Origin: Ceratothoa steindachneri
Taxonomy: Eukaryota; Arthropoda; Malacostraca; Isopoda; Cymothoidae
Assembly (NCBI GenBank): GCA_963969495.1
Contig: OZ018319.1
Span: 202,011,278-202,075,277 of the forward strand
DNA: 64,000 nt
Direction of reading: 5' to 3'
The position numbers were made by a program, and so were the translations under genes. The notes beneath the pieces were generated by a model, which saw only the letters and a list, made by a program, of their open reading frames with translations, did not search any database and was not told the DNA's origin. Shown here piece after piece: positions 50,353-63,249 of the stretch (position 1 is its first letter; every line of letters begins with the position of its first letter).

Positions 50353-53300
50353 TCACTCTTCACGGTACCACTTGTGCTCAATCGCACCCTCCTGCACCCA
50401 TTCACACTCTTCTACTGGTCCCTGGCTACGCGTAGCAATTAGTCGGGGTTGGTCATCAGTCGTCCTGTCAGTCTCATGGTCACTATTTATCATCTCATCA
50501 GCCATACTCTTAGCCCTCATTACCAGTTCTCCCATCTCACGACAGAATTCTTTCATACTCTTCCGTTCAGAACCCTCACTCTTCATACCCCCATTCATCA
50601 GCTCCTCACTCACAGCTCTCATCCAACTCAAGGTACATTCTTGCGAAACAGACAGGTCACTCACATCCCCTGTATTCTCAACAGGCATACCAGAAACCCC
50701 TTTGACTGGTTCCCACCAGAAACCTGAAAAATCAGCCACTTCATCATTCACTATATCAAACTCATCCCTACTATTACCATTCGTAAAACCCGAAAAATCA
50801 GCCACACAAGGTTCATTCTGCCCAAACACACTGTCATTCATACTGTTCCCAAAACCAGAAAAATCAGGCACAGGCAGCTCACTCACTCGTCTACTTATAC
50901 CAGCCAGATCACTCATCTGTTTACGCAAAAACTCAATCTCCCTTTCAAGATCCCCCATACCAGAAACACTGCTCAGACTTACTTTCATTCGTACTTGCAT
51001 TCTTCCTTTCACTCTTCTTTGTACGCTTTCTACTCCTCGAGACTAAGACTAGCTCTTTCCCAGACAGATTCATACTATCACATTCAATCTCATCATCATG
51101 CACTTTACCTCTCCCTCTACACAGTCCATACACCGGATGGCTCACCAGGTAGTCAGGAGGTTCTCTCCATCTCCTTAACTGACTCTGATGAGCCCGCACT
51201 CTCTCAGTCATGCCGTCATTCAAACTCTCCAAAACATACGTTACCCCATTTTCCCAAACTCTCACAACTCTATAAGGTCCATCAAACTTCTCACTCATCT
51301 TTGATACATTCAACCTACCCTTCACTTCTTTCACCTTCAATACTTTTGTACCTAATTCAAATGAACGGAACCTTTCATGCGCCTCACGCCATACACTCTG
51401 CTCACTTTCACTCAAACGAAACCTATCTTTCACTCGCCTTTCAAAATTCATCACAAACTGACATGGGGACATTCCAGTTGCACTATGCAAAGTTGAATTA
51501 TACGCCCACAACACACTCCCCAGACACACATCCCAGTCATTCACTGTCGTACTCATCATTCTCAACATCTCACACAAGGTTCTTATAGTCCGTTCAGCCA
51601 ATCCATTTGAAGACGGTACATACGGAGTTGTTCTCACATGCTCCACACCATTCTCTCTCAACATTTGCTCAAACACTTCCCCTTCAAATTCAGGCCCATT
51701 ATCACTCAGACATCTTCTAGGCTTCCATACACACATAGGAAAGAACAACTGCTCAACCACACGCGCAACAGTCACACTCCTTTTATCTCTCACAGGCGCT
51801 GCATACACAAACTTACTTTTATGGTCAACCATCACAACCATACCAACATTCCCAGCACTCGTACGCGGCAAAGACACACAATCAATCACTACCAATTCAA
51901 ACGGTTCTTTCGCATCAACTTTCAACATCGGTGGTTTCACTTGCACACCTTGCACCTTTCGCTTCTGACACCTTTCACACGTAGTTGCAACATCATTCAC
52001 AACAGTTCTCAGAAACGGGTGGAACACATGCTCCTTCATACACTCCCACAGCTTAAACTTACCCATATGCCCATAATTATCATGCACAACCTTCACCAGA
52101 CCAATCATACCAACTAAGGACATCACAGGTACATACATATCATCACCACCCTTCACATGCCTCACAAAATATACAACATCCATACAAACAACAAAATCCT
52201 TAGCATACCTTTTAAAATCACTTAAACACTCTAGCCATTCATTCAAATCAACACGCATCATTACACACTTCTTCAACTCACTAACAAAAGGACACATCTC
52301 TTGCATCTCTAGAATATCATCATCACTTAAAATCTCATTCTCATCATCCATGACCAACTCAATCATGCCACAAAATTTGACAACATTCTTCGCACACTCA
52401 TTCAACTTCATCACCTCACATTCACCTTTCATAAGACGATCCTTATCAGCATCCAAAGACAAATCATTCAATCTCATAAAGTCTACACCAAGCAAGAAAC
52501 AACAAGGCATTTGCTCACCTTTCAGAATCACAAAGTCATGCCTCACATTCACACCATTACCCAAACTCACTTTCAGACTAACCTGTTCCCATGCCACTAT
52601 CAAGCCATTCCCTAATCCACTTATCCGTAACTTCACAGGCTTATGCTCGCAACATCTAAACTCTTCATACTTACTCAGAATATTCTCATTCACTAAAGAC
52701 ACTTGCGCTCCAGTATCAATCAAACTACAGAACAACCTTTCACCAACTTTCACTCTCGCTTCCATCATATCAGGTCCACCATGTTCGCAATACACCGAAG
52801 GAACAAGCACACCAACATCAGCACTGATATCCACACTGTCATTAACTCCCATATCATCACTCAACACACACTCATCTTCATCCAGACAATCATTCTTCTC
52901 TCTTATATATGAACACTTTTCAATCACCCAATTGTAGTGCACACCGCTCAAACATTGCAGATGTACCACATTAGGATTCAAACCCTTCATCTTCTCATCC
53001 TTGTACACAATCGGCCTCTCACCACCAAAGTGCACATAAACAATCACTCCATACAAATGACTCACTACAATCAACACTTCCTGAAATGGCAGACCCCTTG
53101 CATACACATCGCTCTCAATTCTTTCATGAAGTTCCGCACCTTTGCCATACCAATGCTTTCAGGCTTCCTACACACTTCATTCATTACCTCCTTCCTTAAA
53201 TCATCTACACTATCGGGCACTCTCACATCTACTCCATCACTCTTCAAATCTTGCAAACCATTCCATACACTCTCAAACAAGGAATCACCACCACCCTTAC

Positions 53301-55692
53301 TCTCTTTTCCATTCATAATCCCTTTCGGCAAATACTCAGGATCACTCACTCCACACACATTTTCATCATTCATACCAGGATACCTTGACATCAAATCAGC
53401 CACTCCATTCCGTTCACCAGGCACATACTCAATCACATAGTCAAAGTCACTCAAATCTTCCAAAGTCCTTGCAATCCTACTATCAGCCCACTTCATACGC
53501 TGCAGATACACAAGAGGTTGATGATCGGTTTTTATCACAAACCTCACACTATACAAAAATGGACGCAACACTTTCAAACAATATCTTATCGCAGCCAGCT
53601 CTCGTTCCACAGTCGAATACTTTCGTTCTGCAACATTCATAGCCTTGGATACATACCCAATTATTCGCCTGACATTCTCTCCATTCAAACGCTGCTCTTG
53701 CATCAGAAAACCTCCCATACAATACCCACTCGCATCTGTATACAATTCAAGCATTTTAGCATTTACACTATAATCTGGGTAAGCCAATTCAACATCTTCA
53801 GCCGCTGCCTCTTTCAGTCTCTCATACGCCTCATTCATCTTATCATTCCACTTGACAACCGTACTACCTTTCTTGCCCATCCACTCAGTCAGAGGCTTAC
53901 TCACACCAGAACAATCACGTATAAACTTTCGCTGGAACTCAATCAAACCCAAAAATGACTTCAGTTGCTTCACAGTCACCGGTTTAGGAAACATTTGCAC
54001 CTTCTCAACATACTTCGATGATTTTCGCAATCCATTCTCACTCACCATATGCCCAAGGAATTCCACTTCTTTCGCAAACCATTCACACTTCGCCACTTTC
54101 ACCTTCACACCAACACTCTCCAACGTTCTCAACACATCATTCACCAATCTCATATGCTCCTCAAAAGTCTCAGTCATAATCAAAATATCATCTAGAAACG
54201 CAATCACATTCTTAATCGCAAACTTACTCAACACAACATTCATTGTCCGCTGGAAGGCTCCGGGAGCATTAGCCAACCCAAAGCTGAGGTTTCGGAACTG
54301 GTAATGCCTCTTTGAGGAAGAGAAGGCAGTTACTGGCCGGCTCTCCTCAGCAATGGGCATCTGGTAATACCCCCGTACCAGATCCAGCTTCGTAAACCAC
54401 TCCATCCCATGCATACTATACACACACTCAGATACCACACACATCGGAAACCTTTCTTTCACAGTCCTTTCATTCACCTTTCGATAATCCACACACAGAC
54501 TCAATCTTCCATCCGGCTTACGTACAGGTACAATTGGACTATTCCATGCACTCTCGCTCTCTTCAATCACCCCCAATTGCTCCAATTCCAAGCACTGCTC
54601 CTCAATCTCATCAGCAACCGGACATGGGAAATGCCTTGGCCGCTGATAGATTGGGGAATCCTCCTTCAGGACAATCTTGAATTCCGGGAGCTTTGCAACC
54701 CCGAAATCCAGATCACCCTTACTGAGGGCTCCCTTTCGTTCAAATATCATTTGATACACATCCTCCCTTTCATACTCAGTTAAACATCCATCCAATTCCA
54801 CCATGCTCTTCACATCATTATACGTCCATTCACACGTCTCTTCACTTGCAACATTCCCCCTGACATCCGTACTATCATCCATACCTACCTCATTGACAGT
54901 GGAGAGGTGGCCCAGTACATCTCCGACTTGGATTCCCCTCACCTGCCCTTTCACACTGGGGTCCGCCTGCACACATACAAAAGGATCATTCATTCTCATC
55001 AAGCCATCAAACACACAAGCAACACGCCTTACCTTATAACACGCATCCTTTCCATCCAATATCACAGTGTTCTCACTCACATTCAAACTAACATCCTTAC
55101 TCCAACTCACTCTAACAGACACCCGTTCACCCTTCACAAGCCTTACATTCTCCATAGCAGTCACCTCAATACCAGTAAACACACTCCTCAAAACGCTACC
55201 ATCTTTCCCTACATACAACTTATACACCCCATTTTTACCAATCTTTCTCTCAATCTGATCACTCGCAGGATGCACAACCATACGATTCATTTTCATAAAA
55301 TCATAGCCCAAAATCACACCATACTCACTACTCACCTTATCAATCACAGAAAATTCACATTCATTCATCATCATACCATGCATTCGAACAGCTGACCTTA
55401 TCATTCCAATCACAGGCACTCTCCTATTACCAATACCTACTAAACTACCCTTGCACTCAGACAGGAGGGCTTTCTCGCTAACCTTGTCATACACATCTTT
55501 ATACACCAAGCTCGCCTTGCATCCAGAATCTATGAAAGCCAAACACTCAATTCCATTCAACTCCACCTTCACACTCAGACACTCATACTTCCTACCAGAC
55601 AGCACTTTCACACTAGACAGACTTACCAACACATTACTCACACTCATGCACCCAGAGGATACTTCAGCAGGTACCCTCTTACCATTCAGTTT
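50353..55692 (-). pseudogene. pol: Gypsy copy C pol with two small indels
   Basis: Three consecutive frames cover the whole protein. 53071-55647 (858 codons): PR1 with intact FIDSGC, RT with FLDDI, RNase H with YTDASG, and the first part of the OTU-like domain (GGGDSLF). One base is missing near 53090, after which 50945-53107 carries the OTU His block (HYNWV), PR2 (CSLIDTGAQVSLVN), integrase (CLSDNGPEF, LAERTIRTL) and the GPY motif. Two bases are missing near 50970; 50353-51012 then carries the FSGF tail. A patch near 54790-54880 is more diverged from A and B than its surroundings. Confidence 0.9.
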
Positions 55693-55695
55693 CCC
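55651..55695 (-). promoter_or_regulatory. Putative -1 frameshift signal, copy C
   Basis: Heptamer GGGAAAC at 55689-55695 on the minus strand, followed by the same spacer and stem as in copies A and B. It is directly before the gag stop at 55686-55688. Confidence 0.75.
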
Positions 55696-57395
55696 GCTTC
55701 AGACTTTCCATTCACACCTTGCGCTCTCAGTCTAATCCAACACTTTTCACTTGAATGTCCTTCCATCGCACAATAGCTACATACATTCCTCTGGTCACGA
55801 CACATCCTTGCATAATGACCAGCCTTTCCACAATTACCACATGCATATTTCATACTTTCCCCAGCAGTTGCTCCACCATTCAACCTCGGACAATCTTTCT
55901 TCAAATGGCCTATTTCTTTACACTCGAAGCACTCTTTCACACTTTCCTGGCAATCCTTTATCATATGCCCTTTCTTACCACACCCAAAACACGCACCAGA
56001 TGTCCACCTACATTCTGCCAACATATGACCTTTCCTTCCACACCGACGACATTCCACAATCTTTCTCCCACCATTCGGTCTCTCGTTTGCTGGGACATAC
56101 CTCGGTTTCTCTCTCATATATCCGTTCCCACGCTTGAAATTCATCTGCCCCCTTCCATTCGACCACCCTCCATTTGCCCATCCATTCTGCCGGCCCAGGA
56201 AGTTTGACATCACTCCAGCTGGTGCAGCCTTCAGGGCATCCCTGTAGCTGACAAACTGCTGGGGTGGATGAAAGCTCCTGGGCTTCTTACCCCCAACATT
56301 CACACTGTACCATCCATCCTCTTCTAGATCGCTTTCATCATCAAATCGTCCATCTTCTAACAGTTCCAACACATCCTCCCACATCAACCGTTCACCTGTC
56401 AGTCTCACTCTCTCCTTTCTCTTTCCACTCAGCCATTCACTCACCTTTCGCGGGATCGTGTCCAAAAACTTCCTCATGAGTGGTTTACATTCATTTACAT
56501 CATCATCACCATACCTCGTTCTTGCCATACTCTCAAGCCTATGTGCATACATATTCACACTTTCACTCTTCCCCATTCGAGCCTTCTCAAATTTATTCAC
56601 CCCCTTATACTTCACACTCTCTCTCATTCGTTTCACCTGCCCAATCAATCTCTTCTTCACTACATCGTACTTTGGCTCTCCCACACTCGTTATCACTCGC
56701 AAGAACTCCAACACTTTCCCATCCAAACAATCTCCCAGAACACTCACCCAGTGACCCTTGTTCTGCGGGTACTTGAGCTTGCAGTACCGCTCAAAATCCC
56801 CGAAGAACTCATCCATACTCTGTCCGCCATGCAATCTAAACTTATGAATCCTTGGCACTTCCCTAATCAAAATTCCTTTCCCCACATTCACTTCACTCTC
56901 CGAAGAGCTACTCTCGGTCTCACTCATTCCAATCATATCGTCACTCTCTCCCTCATCTGAGTATAGCGAATCCACACTCTTCCCTCTCGCCTTCCTATCC
57001 TTAACCTTAGAACCATGCTTACTTTCTCTCTTACTTTCCACTCTCTTCCATTCACCCCCTTTCCTACCACTCACAGTATCTTCTTTAGACTCAATCCTAC
57101 TGCCATTCATTCCATTTAGCGGAGTCCTTTCAGTAGGAGCAGGGGTCAGGGTTGTAGGTCCTGGGACTGATCCAGCCCCTGTCATCATGTTATACAGGTC
57201 CTGCATCCGTCGGTCCGTCTGATCCTGTCGGTCTCCCATTTCTTTCTTCATCTTATCAGTCTTTTCATTCATCCCTTTTATTTTATTCTCCATTCCCTCC
57301 ATCATTCCCCGCAACATTTCACACTCCTCTTCTTTCTTTCTCAACTCCAGTCTCAATCGCACTACTTCTTCATTCAATGTTTCCGCTACAGCCAT
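55686..57395 (-). CDS. gag: Gypsy copy C gag, intact
   Basis: Frame open from 57437 (583 codons); Met at 57395 (residue 15 of that frame, ACAATGG context) is the preferred start. Order, in 583-residue numbering: coiled coil about 20-80, Ser/Glu-rich linker about 90-190, capsid-like part about 195-360 (RFRLHGG, FFGDFERYCKLKYP, MYAHRLESMARTRYG), a Gly/Asn/Arg-rich basic segment, then five CCHC knuckles at about 463-476, 483-496, 503-516, 533-546 and 553-566. Gag packages the RNA and forms the particle. It is the only unbroken gag in the window. Confidence 0.92.
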   Translation of the reverse strand: MAVAETLNEEVVRLRLELRKKEEECEMLRGMMEGMENKIKGMNEKTDKMKKEMGDRQDQTDRRMQDLYNMMTGAGSVPGPTTLTPAPTERTPLNGMNGSRIESKEDTVSGRKGGEWKRVESKRESKHGSKVKDRKARGKSVDSLYSDEGESDDMIGMSETESSSSESEVNVGKGILIREVPRIHKFRLHGGQSMDEFFGDFERYCKLKYPQNKGHWVSVLGDCLDGKVLEFLRVITSVGEPKYDVVKKRLIGQVKRMRESVKYKGVNKFEKARMGKSESVNMYAHRLESMARTRYGDDDVNECKPLMRKFLDTIPRKVSEWLSGKRKERVRLTGERLMWEDVLELLEDGRFDDESDLEEDGWYSVNVGGKKPRSFHPPQQFVSYRDALKAAPAGVMSNFLGRQNGWANGGWSNGRGQMNFKRGNGYMREKPRYVPANERPNGGRKIVECRRCGRKGHMLAECRWTSGACFGCGKKGHMIKDCQESVKECFECKEIGHLKKDCPRLNGGATAGESMKYACGNCGKAGHYARMCRDQRNVCSYCAMEGHSSEKCWIRLRAQGVNGKSEAGN

Positions 57396-57511
57396 TGTTC
57401 CCAAGTTAGTAAAAAGATAGGAGGAGGGAAAAATCAATCAAACTACTTGTCACACTAATTGGGTATGGACTGCAATCCAATCCAGTCACACTCCCAGTTT
57501 CGAAGTCTCAC

Positions 57512-57529
57512 GTCCCTATTCGGGCGCCA
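57512..57529 (-). promoter_or_regulatory. Primer-binding site, copy C
   Basis: The minus strand reads TGGCGCCCGAATAGGGAC two bases from the 5' LTR, identical to copies A and B. Confidence 0.85.
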
Positions 57530-57531
57530 AA

Positions 57532-58410
57532 TGTAGCGGGCCGAAAATATATCTCTAATCCCAATCGATAATCGATCCAACCTGCTTCCTACACTTTTTG
57601 GACGTGAGAAATCGAGGGAGAATAAAACGGATTGTATATACAGTCCCTTTACTTACAAAAAAAAGTACAATGATAATTACAGCTTATATTTACAACAATT
57701 TTATATTTACTAGGGAAGTGTGCACACTTCAAAATGAGGCTAAATTCCTTAATCCAAACACGATACCAAAAGAGAATTTTATAACCGGGAAATACAACAA
57801 TTTACTTATATTCTACACAAAACAAAAAAAAACACAACAACCGAACGAAAAGGGGGCACGCGCTTTCACTTGTTTGCTGGAGGTGGGTGGTAGTAGGCTA
57901 ACTTAGAAGGAGGCAGGATTGTCAACGAAGGCGGGTATGGCGGTTCAGGTGCTTAGAGAGGCACGAAAGCCCTCCGTCTCAGGGCTGGGCGGAGCACTCG
58001 TCTAGAGAACCCCTCTTGCTATCAGTCCACACTTCCACTCTCTGTAGAAGAGATATATCCTCCTTTTATGACCCATTTATTTATACATGGATGGCGAAAC
58101 TAATAAGTGGGCATTACCCGAAAATATATCGACTAGCTTACCTCTTTCCAGAATATGACGCTTTGATAAAAGTTTATTTTAAGCAAAGTACAATATTATT
58201 ATAGTGATATCTCAAAATTAGCTACTATCTTTCCAGAATATAACGCCTGGAAAGAAAGAAAAACATGGTAATCATTTTATACATAAAATAAACAAAAATA
58301 AAACAAACCCATTCCCATTCACACACATTCTTACAGAGGGAGGGAGAGGGTACTGAGAAAAGGGGTGGGAGAATGGCCCTTTTACACACACTCACATTCA
58401 CTCCACCACA
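57532..58410 (-). repeat. 5' LTR of Gypsy copy C (879 bp)
   Basis: Partner of 49426-50303. Near the PBS-proximal end it shows a cluster of changes (CTTTTTGGACG against CTGTCCGGATG), which accounts for several of the LTR differences. The 16-bp palindrome is kept. Confidence 0.93.
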
Positions 58411-61400
58411 CATCCAGCGGGCAATGAATGTTGTGTTGAGTAAGTTTGCGAGTAAGAATGTGATTGCGTTTCTAGATGATATTTTGATTATGACTGAGAC
58501 TTTTGAGGAGCATATGAGATTGGTGAATGATGTGTTGAGAATGTTGGAGAGTGTTGGTGTGAAGGTGAAAGTGGCGAAGTGTGAATGGTTTGCGAAAGAA
58601 GTGGAATTCCTTGGGCATATGGTGAGTGAGAATGGATTGCGAAAATCATCGAAGTATGTTGAGAAGGTGCGAATGTTTCCTAAACCGGTGACTGTGAAGC
58701 AACTGAAGTCATTTTTGGGTTTGATTTAGTTCCAGCGAAAGTTTATACGTGATTGTTCTGGTGTGAGTAAGCCTCTGACTGAGTGGATGGGCAAGAAAGG
58801 TAGTACGGTTGTCAAGTGGAATGATAAGATGAATGAGGCGTATGAGAGACTGAAAGAGGCAGCGGCTGAAGATGTTGAATTGGCTTACCCAGATTATAGT
58901 GTAAATGCTAAAATGCTTGAATTGTATACAGATGCGAGTGGGTATTGTATGGGAGGTTTTCTGATGCAAGAGCAGCGTTTGAATGGAGAGAATGTCAGGC
59001 GAATAATTGGGTATGTATCCAAGGCTATGAATGTTGCAGAATGAAAGTATTTGACTGTGGAACGAGAGCTGGCTGCGATAAGATATTGTTTGAAAGTGTT
59101 GCGTCCATTTTTGTATGGTGTGAGGTTTGTGATAAAAACCGATCATCAACCTCTTGTGTATCTGCAGCGTATGAAGTGGGCTGATAGTAGGATTGCAAGG
59201 ACTTTGGAAGATTTGAGTGACTTTGACTATGTGATTGAGTATGTGCCTGGTGAACGGAATGGAGTGGCTGATTTGATGTCAAGGTATCCTGGTACGAATG
59301 ATGAAAATGTGTGTGGAGTGAGTGATCCTGAGTATTTGCCGAAAGGGATTATGAATGGAAAAGAGAGTAAGGGTGGTGGTGATTCCTTGTTTGAGAGTGT
59401 ATGGAATGGTTTGCAAGATTTGAAGAGTGATGGAGTAGATGTGAGAGTGCCCGATAGTGTAGATGATTTAAGGAAGGAGGTAATGAATGAAGTGTGTAGG
59501 AAGCCTGAAAGCATTGGTATGGCAAAGGTGCGGAACTTCATGAAAGAATTGAGAGCGATGTGTATGCAAGGGGTCCCGCCATTTCAGGAAGTGTTGATTA
59601 TAGTGAGTCGTTTGTATGGAGTGATTGTTTATGTGCACTTTGGTGGTGAGAGGCCGATTGTGTACAAGGATGAGAAGATGAAGGGTTTGAATCCTAATGT
59701 GGTACATCTGCAATGTTTGAGCGGTGTGCACTACAATTGGGTGATTGAAAAGTGTTCATATATAAGAGAGAAGAATGATTGTCTGGATGAAGATGAGTGT
59801 GTGGTGAGTGATGATATGGGAGTTAATGACAGTGTGGATATAAGTGCTGATGTTGGTGTGCTTGTTCCTTCGGTGTATTGCGAACATGGTGGACCTGATA
59901 TGATGGAAGCGAGAGTGAAAGTTGGTGAAAGGTTTTTATGTGGTTTGATTGATACTGGAGCGCAGGTGTCTTTAGTGAATGAGAGGATTCTGAGTAAGTA
60001 TGATGAGTTTAAATGTTGCGAGCATAAAGCTGTGAAGTTACGGATAAGTGGATTAGGGAATGGCTTGATAGTGGCATGGGAACAGGTTAGTCTGAAAGTG
60101 AGTTTGGGTAATGGTGTGAATGTGAAGCATGACTTTGTGATTCTGAAAGGTGAGCAAATGCCTTGTTGTTTCTTGCTTGGTGTAGACTTTATGAGATTGA
60201 ATGATTTGTCTTTGGATGCTGATAAGGATTGTCTTATGAAAGGTGAATGTGAGGTTGTGAGGTTGAATGAGTGTGCAAAGAATGTTGTCAAGTTTTGCGG
60301 TATGATTGAGTTGGTCATGGATGATGAGAATGAGATTTTAAGTGATGATGATATTCTAGAGATGCAAGAGATGTGTCCTTTTGTTAGTGAGTTGAAGAGG
60401 TGTGTAATGATGCGTGTTGATTTGAATGAATGGCCAGAGTGTTTAAGTGATTTTAAAAGGTATGCTAAGGATTTTGTTGTTTGTATGGATGTTGTATATT
60501 TTGTGAGGCATGTGAAGGGTGGTGATGATATGTATGTACCTGTGATGTCCTTAGTTGGTATGATTGGTCTGGTGAAGGTTGTGCATGATAATTATGGGCA
60601 TATGGGTAAGTTTAAGCTGTGGGAGTGTATGAAGGAGCATGTGTTCCACCCGTTTCTGAGAACTGTTGTGAATGATGTTGCAACTACGTGTGAAAGGTGT
60701 CAGAAGCGAAAGGTGCAAGGTGTGCAAGTGAAACCACCGATGTTGAAAGTTGATGCGAAAGAACCGTTTGAATTGGTAGTGATTGATTGTGTGTCTTTGC
60801 CACGTACGAGTGCTGGGAATGTTGGTATGGTTGTGATGGTTGACCATAAAAGTAAGTTTGTGTATGCAGCGCCTGTGAGAGATAAAAGGAGTGTGACTGT
60901 TGCGCGTGTGGTTGAGCAGTTGTTTTTTCCTATGTGTGTATGGAAGCCTAGAAGATGTCTGAGTGATAATGGGCCTGAATTTGTAGGGGAAGTGTTTGAG
61001 CAAATGTTGAGAGAGAATGGTGTGGAGCATGTGAGAACAACTCCGTATGTACCGTCTTCAAATGGATTGGCTGAACGGACTATAAGAACCTTGTGTGAGA
61101 TGTTGAGAATGATGAGTACGACAGTGAATGACTGGGATGTGTGTCTGGGGAGAGTGTTGTGGGCGTATAATTCAACTGTGCATAGTGCAACTGGAATGTC
61201 CCCATATCATTTTGTGATGAATTTTGAAAGGCGAGTGAAAGATAGGTTTCGTTTGAGTGAAAGTGAGCAGAGTGTATGGCGTGAGGCGCATGAAAGGTTC
61301 TGTTCATTTGAATTAGGTACAAAAGTATTGAAGGTGAAAGAAGTGAAGGGTAGGTTGAATGTATCAAAGATGAGTGAGAAGTTTGATGGACCTTATAGAG

Positions 61401-62315
61401 TTGTGAGAGTTTGGGAAAATGGGGTAACGTATGTTTTGGAGAGTTTGAATGACGGCATGACAGAGAGTGCGGGCTCATCAGAGTCAGTTAAGGAGATGGA
61501 GAGAACCTCCTGACTACCTGGTGAGCCATCCAGTGTATGGACTGCGTAGAGAGAGAGGTAAAGTTTATGATGATGAGATTGAATGTGATAGTATGGATCT
61601 GTCTGGGAAAGAGCTAGTCTTAGTCTCGAGGAGTAGAAAGCGTACAAGGAAGGGTGAAAGGAAGAATGCAAGTACGAATGAAAGTAAGTCTGAGCAGAGT
61701 GTTTCTGGTATGGGTGATCTTGAAAGGGAGATTGAGTTTTTGCGTAAACAGGTGAGTGATTTGGCTGGTATAAGTAGACGAGTGAGTGAGCTGCCTGTGC
61801 CTGATTTTTCTGGTTTTGGGAACAGTATGAATGATAGTGTGTTTGGGCAGAATGAACCTAGTGTGGCTGATTTTTCGGGTTTTATGAATGGTAATAGTAG
61901 GGGTGAGTTTGATGTAGTGAATGATGAAGTGGCTGATTTTTCAGGTTTCTGGTGGGAACCAGTCAAAGGGGTTTCTGGTATGCCTGTTGAGAATACAGGG
62001 GATGTGAGTGACCTGTCTGTTTCGCAAGAATGTACCTTGAGTTGGATGAGAGCTGTGAGTGAGGAGCTGATGAATGGGGGTATGAAGAGTGAGGGTTCTG
62101 AACGGAAGAGTATGAAAGAATTCTGTCGTGAGATGGGAGAACTGGTAATGAGGGCTAAGAGTATGGTTGATGAGATGATAAATAGTGACCATGAGACTGA
62201 CAGGACGACTGACAAACAACCCCGATTAATTGCTACGCGTAGCCAGGGACCAGTAGAAGAGTGTGAATGGGTGCAGAAGGGTGCGATTGAGCACAAGTGG
62301 TACCGTGAAGAGTGA
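58411..62315 (+). pseudogene. pol: Gypsy copy B pol, 3' part
   Basis: Resumes RT at IQRAMNVVLSKFASKNVIAF and FLDDILI. Breaks: TAG at 58727-58729 (GAG in copy A), TGA at 59042-59044 (CGA in copy A), and a 2-bp loss near 61467. The long open part 59051-61513 carries RNase H, OTU-like (GGGDSLF near 59370, HYNWV near 59730), PR2 (CGLIDTGAQVSLVN near 59945), and integrase with HHCC and the DNGPEF and LAERTI blocks. 61467-62315 carries the GPY-distal region and the three FSGF repeats. Confidence 0.9.
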
Positions 62316-62351
62316 TTGAAAGGGTTTAGTGAGTGGCTGGTCGAATGGCTT

Positions 62352-62364
62352 AAGGAAGGAGGAG
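62352..62364 (+). promoter_or_regulatory. Polypurine tract, copy B
   Basis: AAGGAAGGAGGAG directly before the 3' LTR; one base differs from copies A and C. Confidence 0.88.
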
Positions 62365-63245
62365 TGTGATGGAGCGAATGTGAGTGTGTGTAAAAGGGCC
62401 ATTCTCCCACCCCTTTTCTCAGTACCCTCTCCCTCCCTCTGTAAGAATGTGTGTGAATGGGAATGGGTTTGTTTTATTTTTGTTTATTTTATGTATAAAA
62501 TGATTACCATGTTTTTCTTTCTTTCCAGGCGTCATATTCTGGAAAGATAGTAGCTAGTTTTGAGATATCACTATAATTAAAAGATTGTACTTTGTTTAAA
62601 ATAATCTTTTATCAAAGCATCATATTCTGGAAAGAGGTAAGCTAGTCGATAAATTTACTCGGGTAATGCCCACTTATTAGTTTCCCTTCCATGTATAAAT
62701 AAATGGGTCATAAAAGGAGGATATATCTCTTCTACAGAGAGTGGAAGTGTGGACTAACAGCAAGAGGGGTTCTCTAGACGAGTGCTCCGCCTAGCCCTGA
62801 GATGGAGGGCTTTCGTGCCTCTCTAAGCACCTGAACCGCCATACCCGCCTTCGTTGACAATCCTGCCTCCTTCTAAGTTAGCCTACTACCACCCACCTCC
62901 AGCACACAAGTGATAGCGCGTGCCCCCTTTTCGTTCGGTTGTTGTTGTGTTTTTTTAGGTTTTGTGTAGATATATAAGTAAATTGTTGTATTCGCCGGTT
63001 ATAAAATTCTCTTTTGGTATCGTATTTGGATTGGGGAATTTAGCCTCATTTTGAAGTGTGCACACTTCCCTTGTAAATATAAAATTGTTGTAAATATAAG
63101 CTGTAATTATCATTGTACTTTTTTTCTGTTAGTAAAGAACTGTACATACAATCCGTTTCATTCTCCTTCAATTTCTCACGTCCGGATTAGTATAGGAAGC
63201 GGGTTGGATCGATTGGGGTTAGTCTAAATTTTTCGGCCCGCTACA
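62365..63245 (+). repeat. 3' LTR of Gypsy copy B (881 bp)
   Basis: Starts TGTGATGGAGCG and ends GGCCCGCTACA. It has the same length as the 5' LTR, with seven transitions between them. It is followed by AAGT at 63246-63249, the target duplication. Confidence 0.93.
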
Positions 63246-63249
63246 AAGT

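Larger units (their letters stand above)
49426..58410 (-). mobile_element. Ty3/Gypsy LTR retrotransposon, copy C (nested in B)
   Basis: A complete minus-strand element of 8985 bp: 5' LTR 57532-58410, PBS 57512-57529, gag, pol, polypurine tract 50304-50316 and 3' LTR 49426-50303. It lies inside the RT of copy B; the flanks are CTTC (49422-49425) and CATC (58411-58414), a 4-bp duplication with one mismatch. Gag is intact; pol carries a 1-bp and a 2-bp loss. LTRs differ by about 14 substitutions and one indel by hand count. Confidence 0.93.
45270..63245 (+). mobile_element. Ty3/Gypsy LTR retrotransposon, copy B (contains copy C)
   Basis: 5' LTR 45270-46150, 3' LTR 62365-63245, target duplication AAGT. 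Copy B proper is 45270-49425 plus 58411-63245, about 8.99 kb; the rest is copy C inserted in RT on the other strand. The LTRs differ by seven substitutions (hand count), all transitions, five of them at CpG. Gag has one premature stop; pol has a 4-bp loss near 49187, two nonsense changes and a 2-bp loss near 61467. Inactive. Confidence 0.93.
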
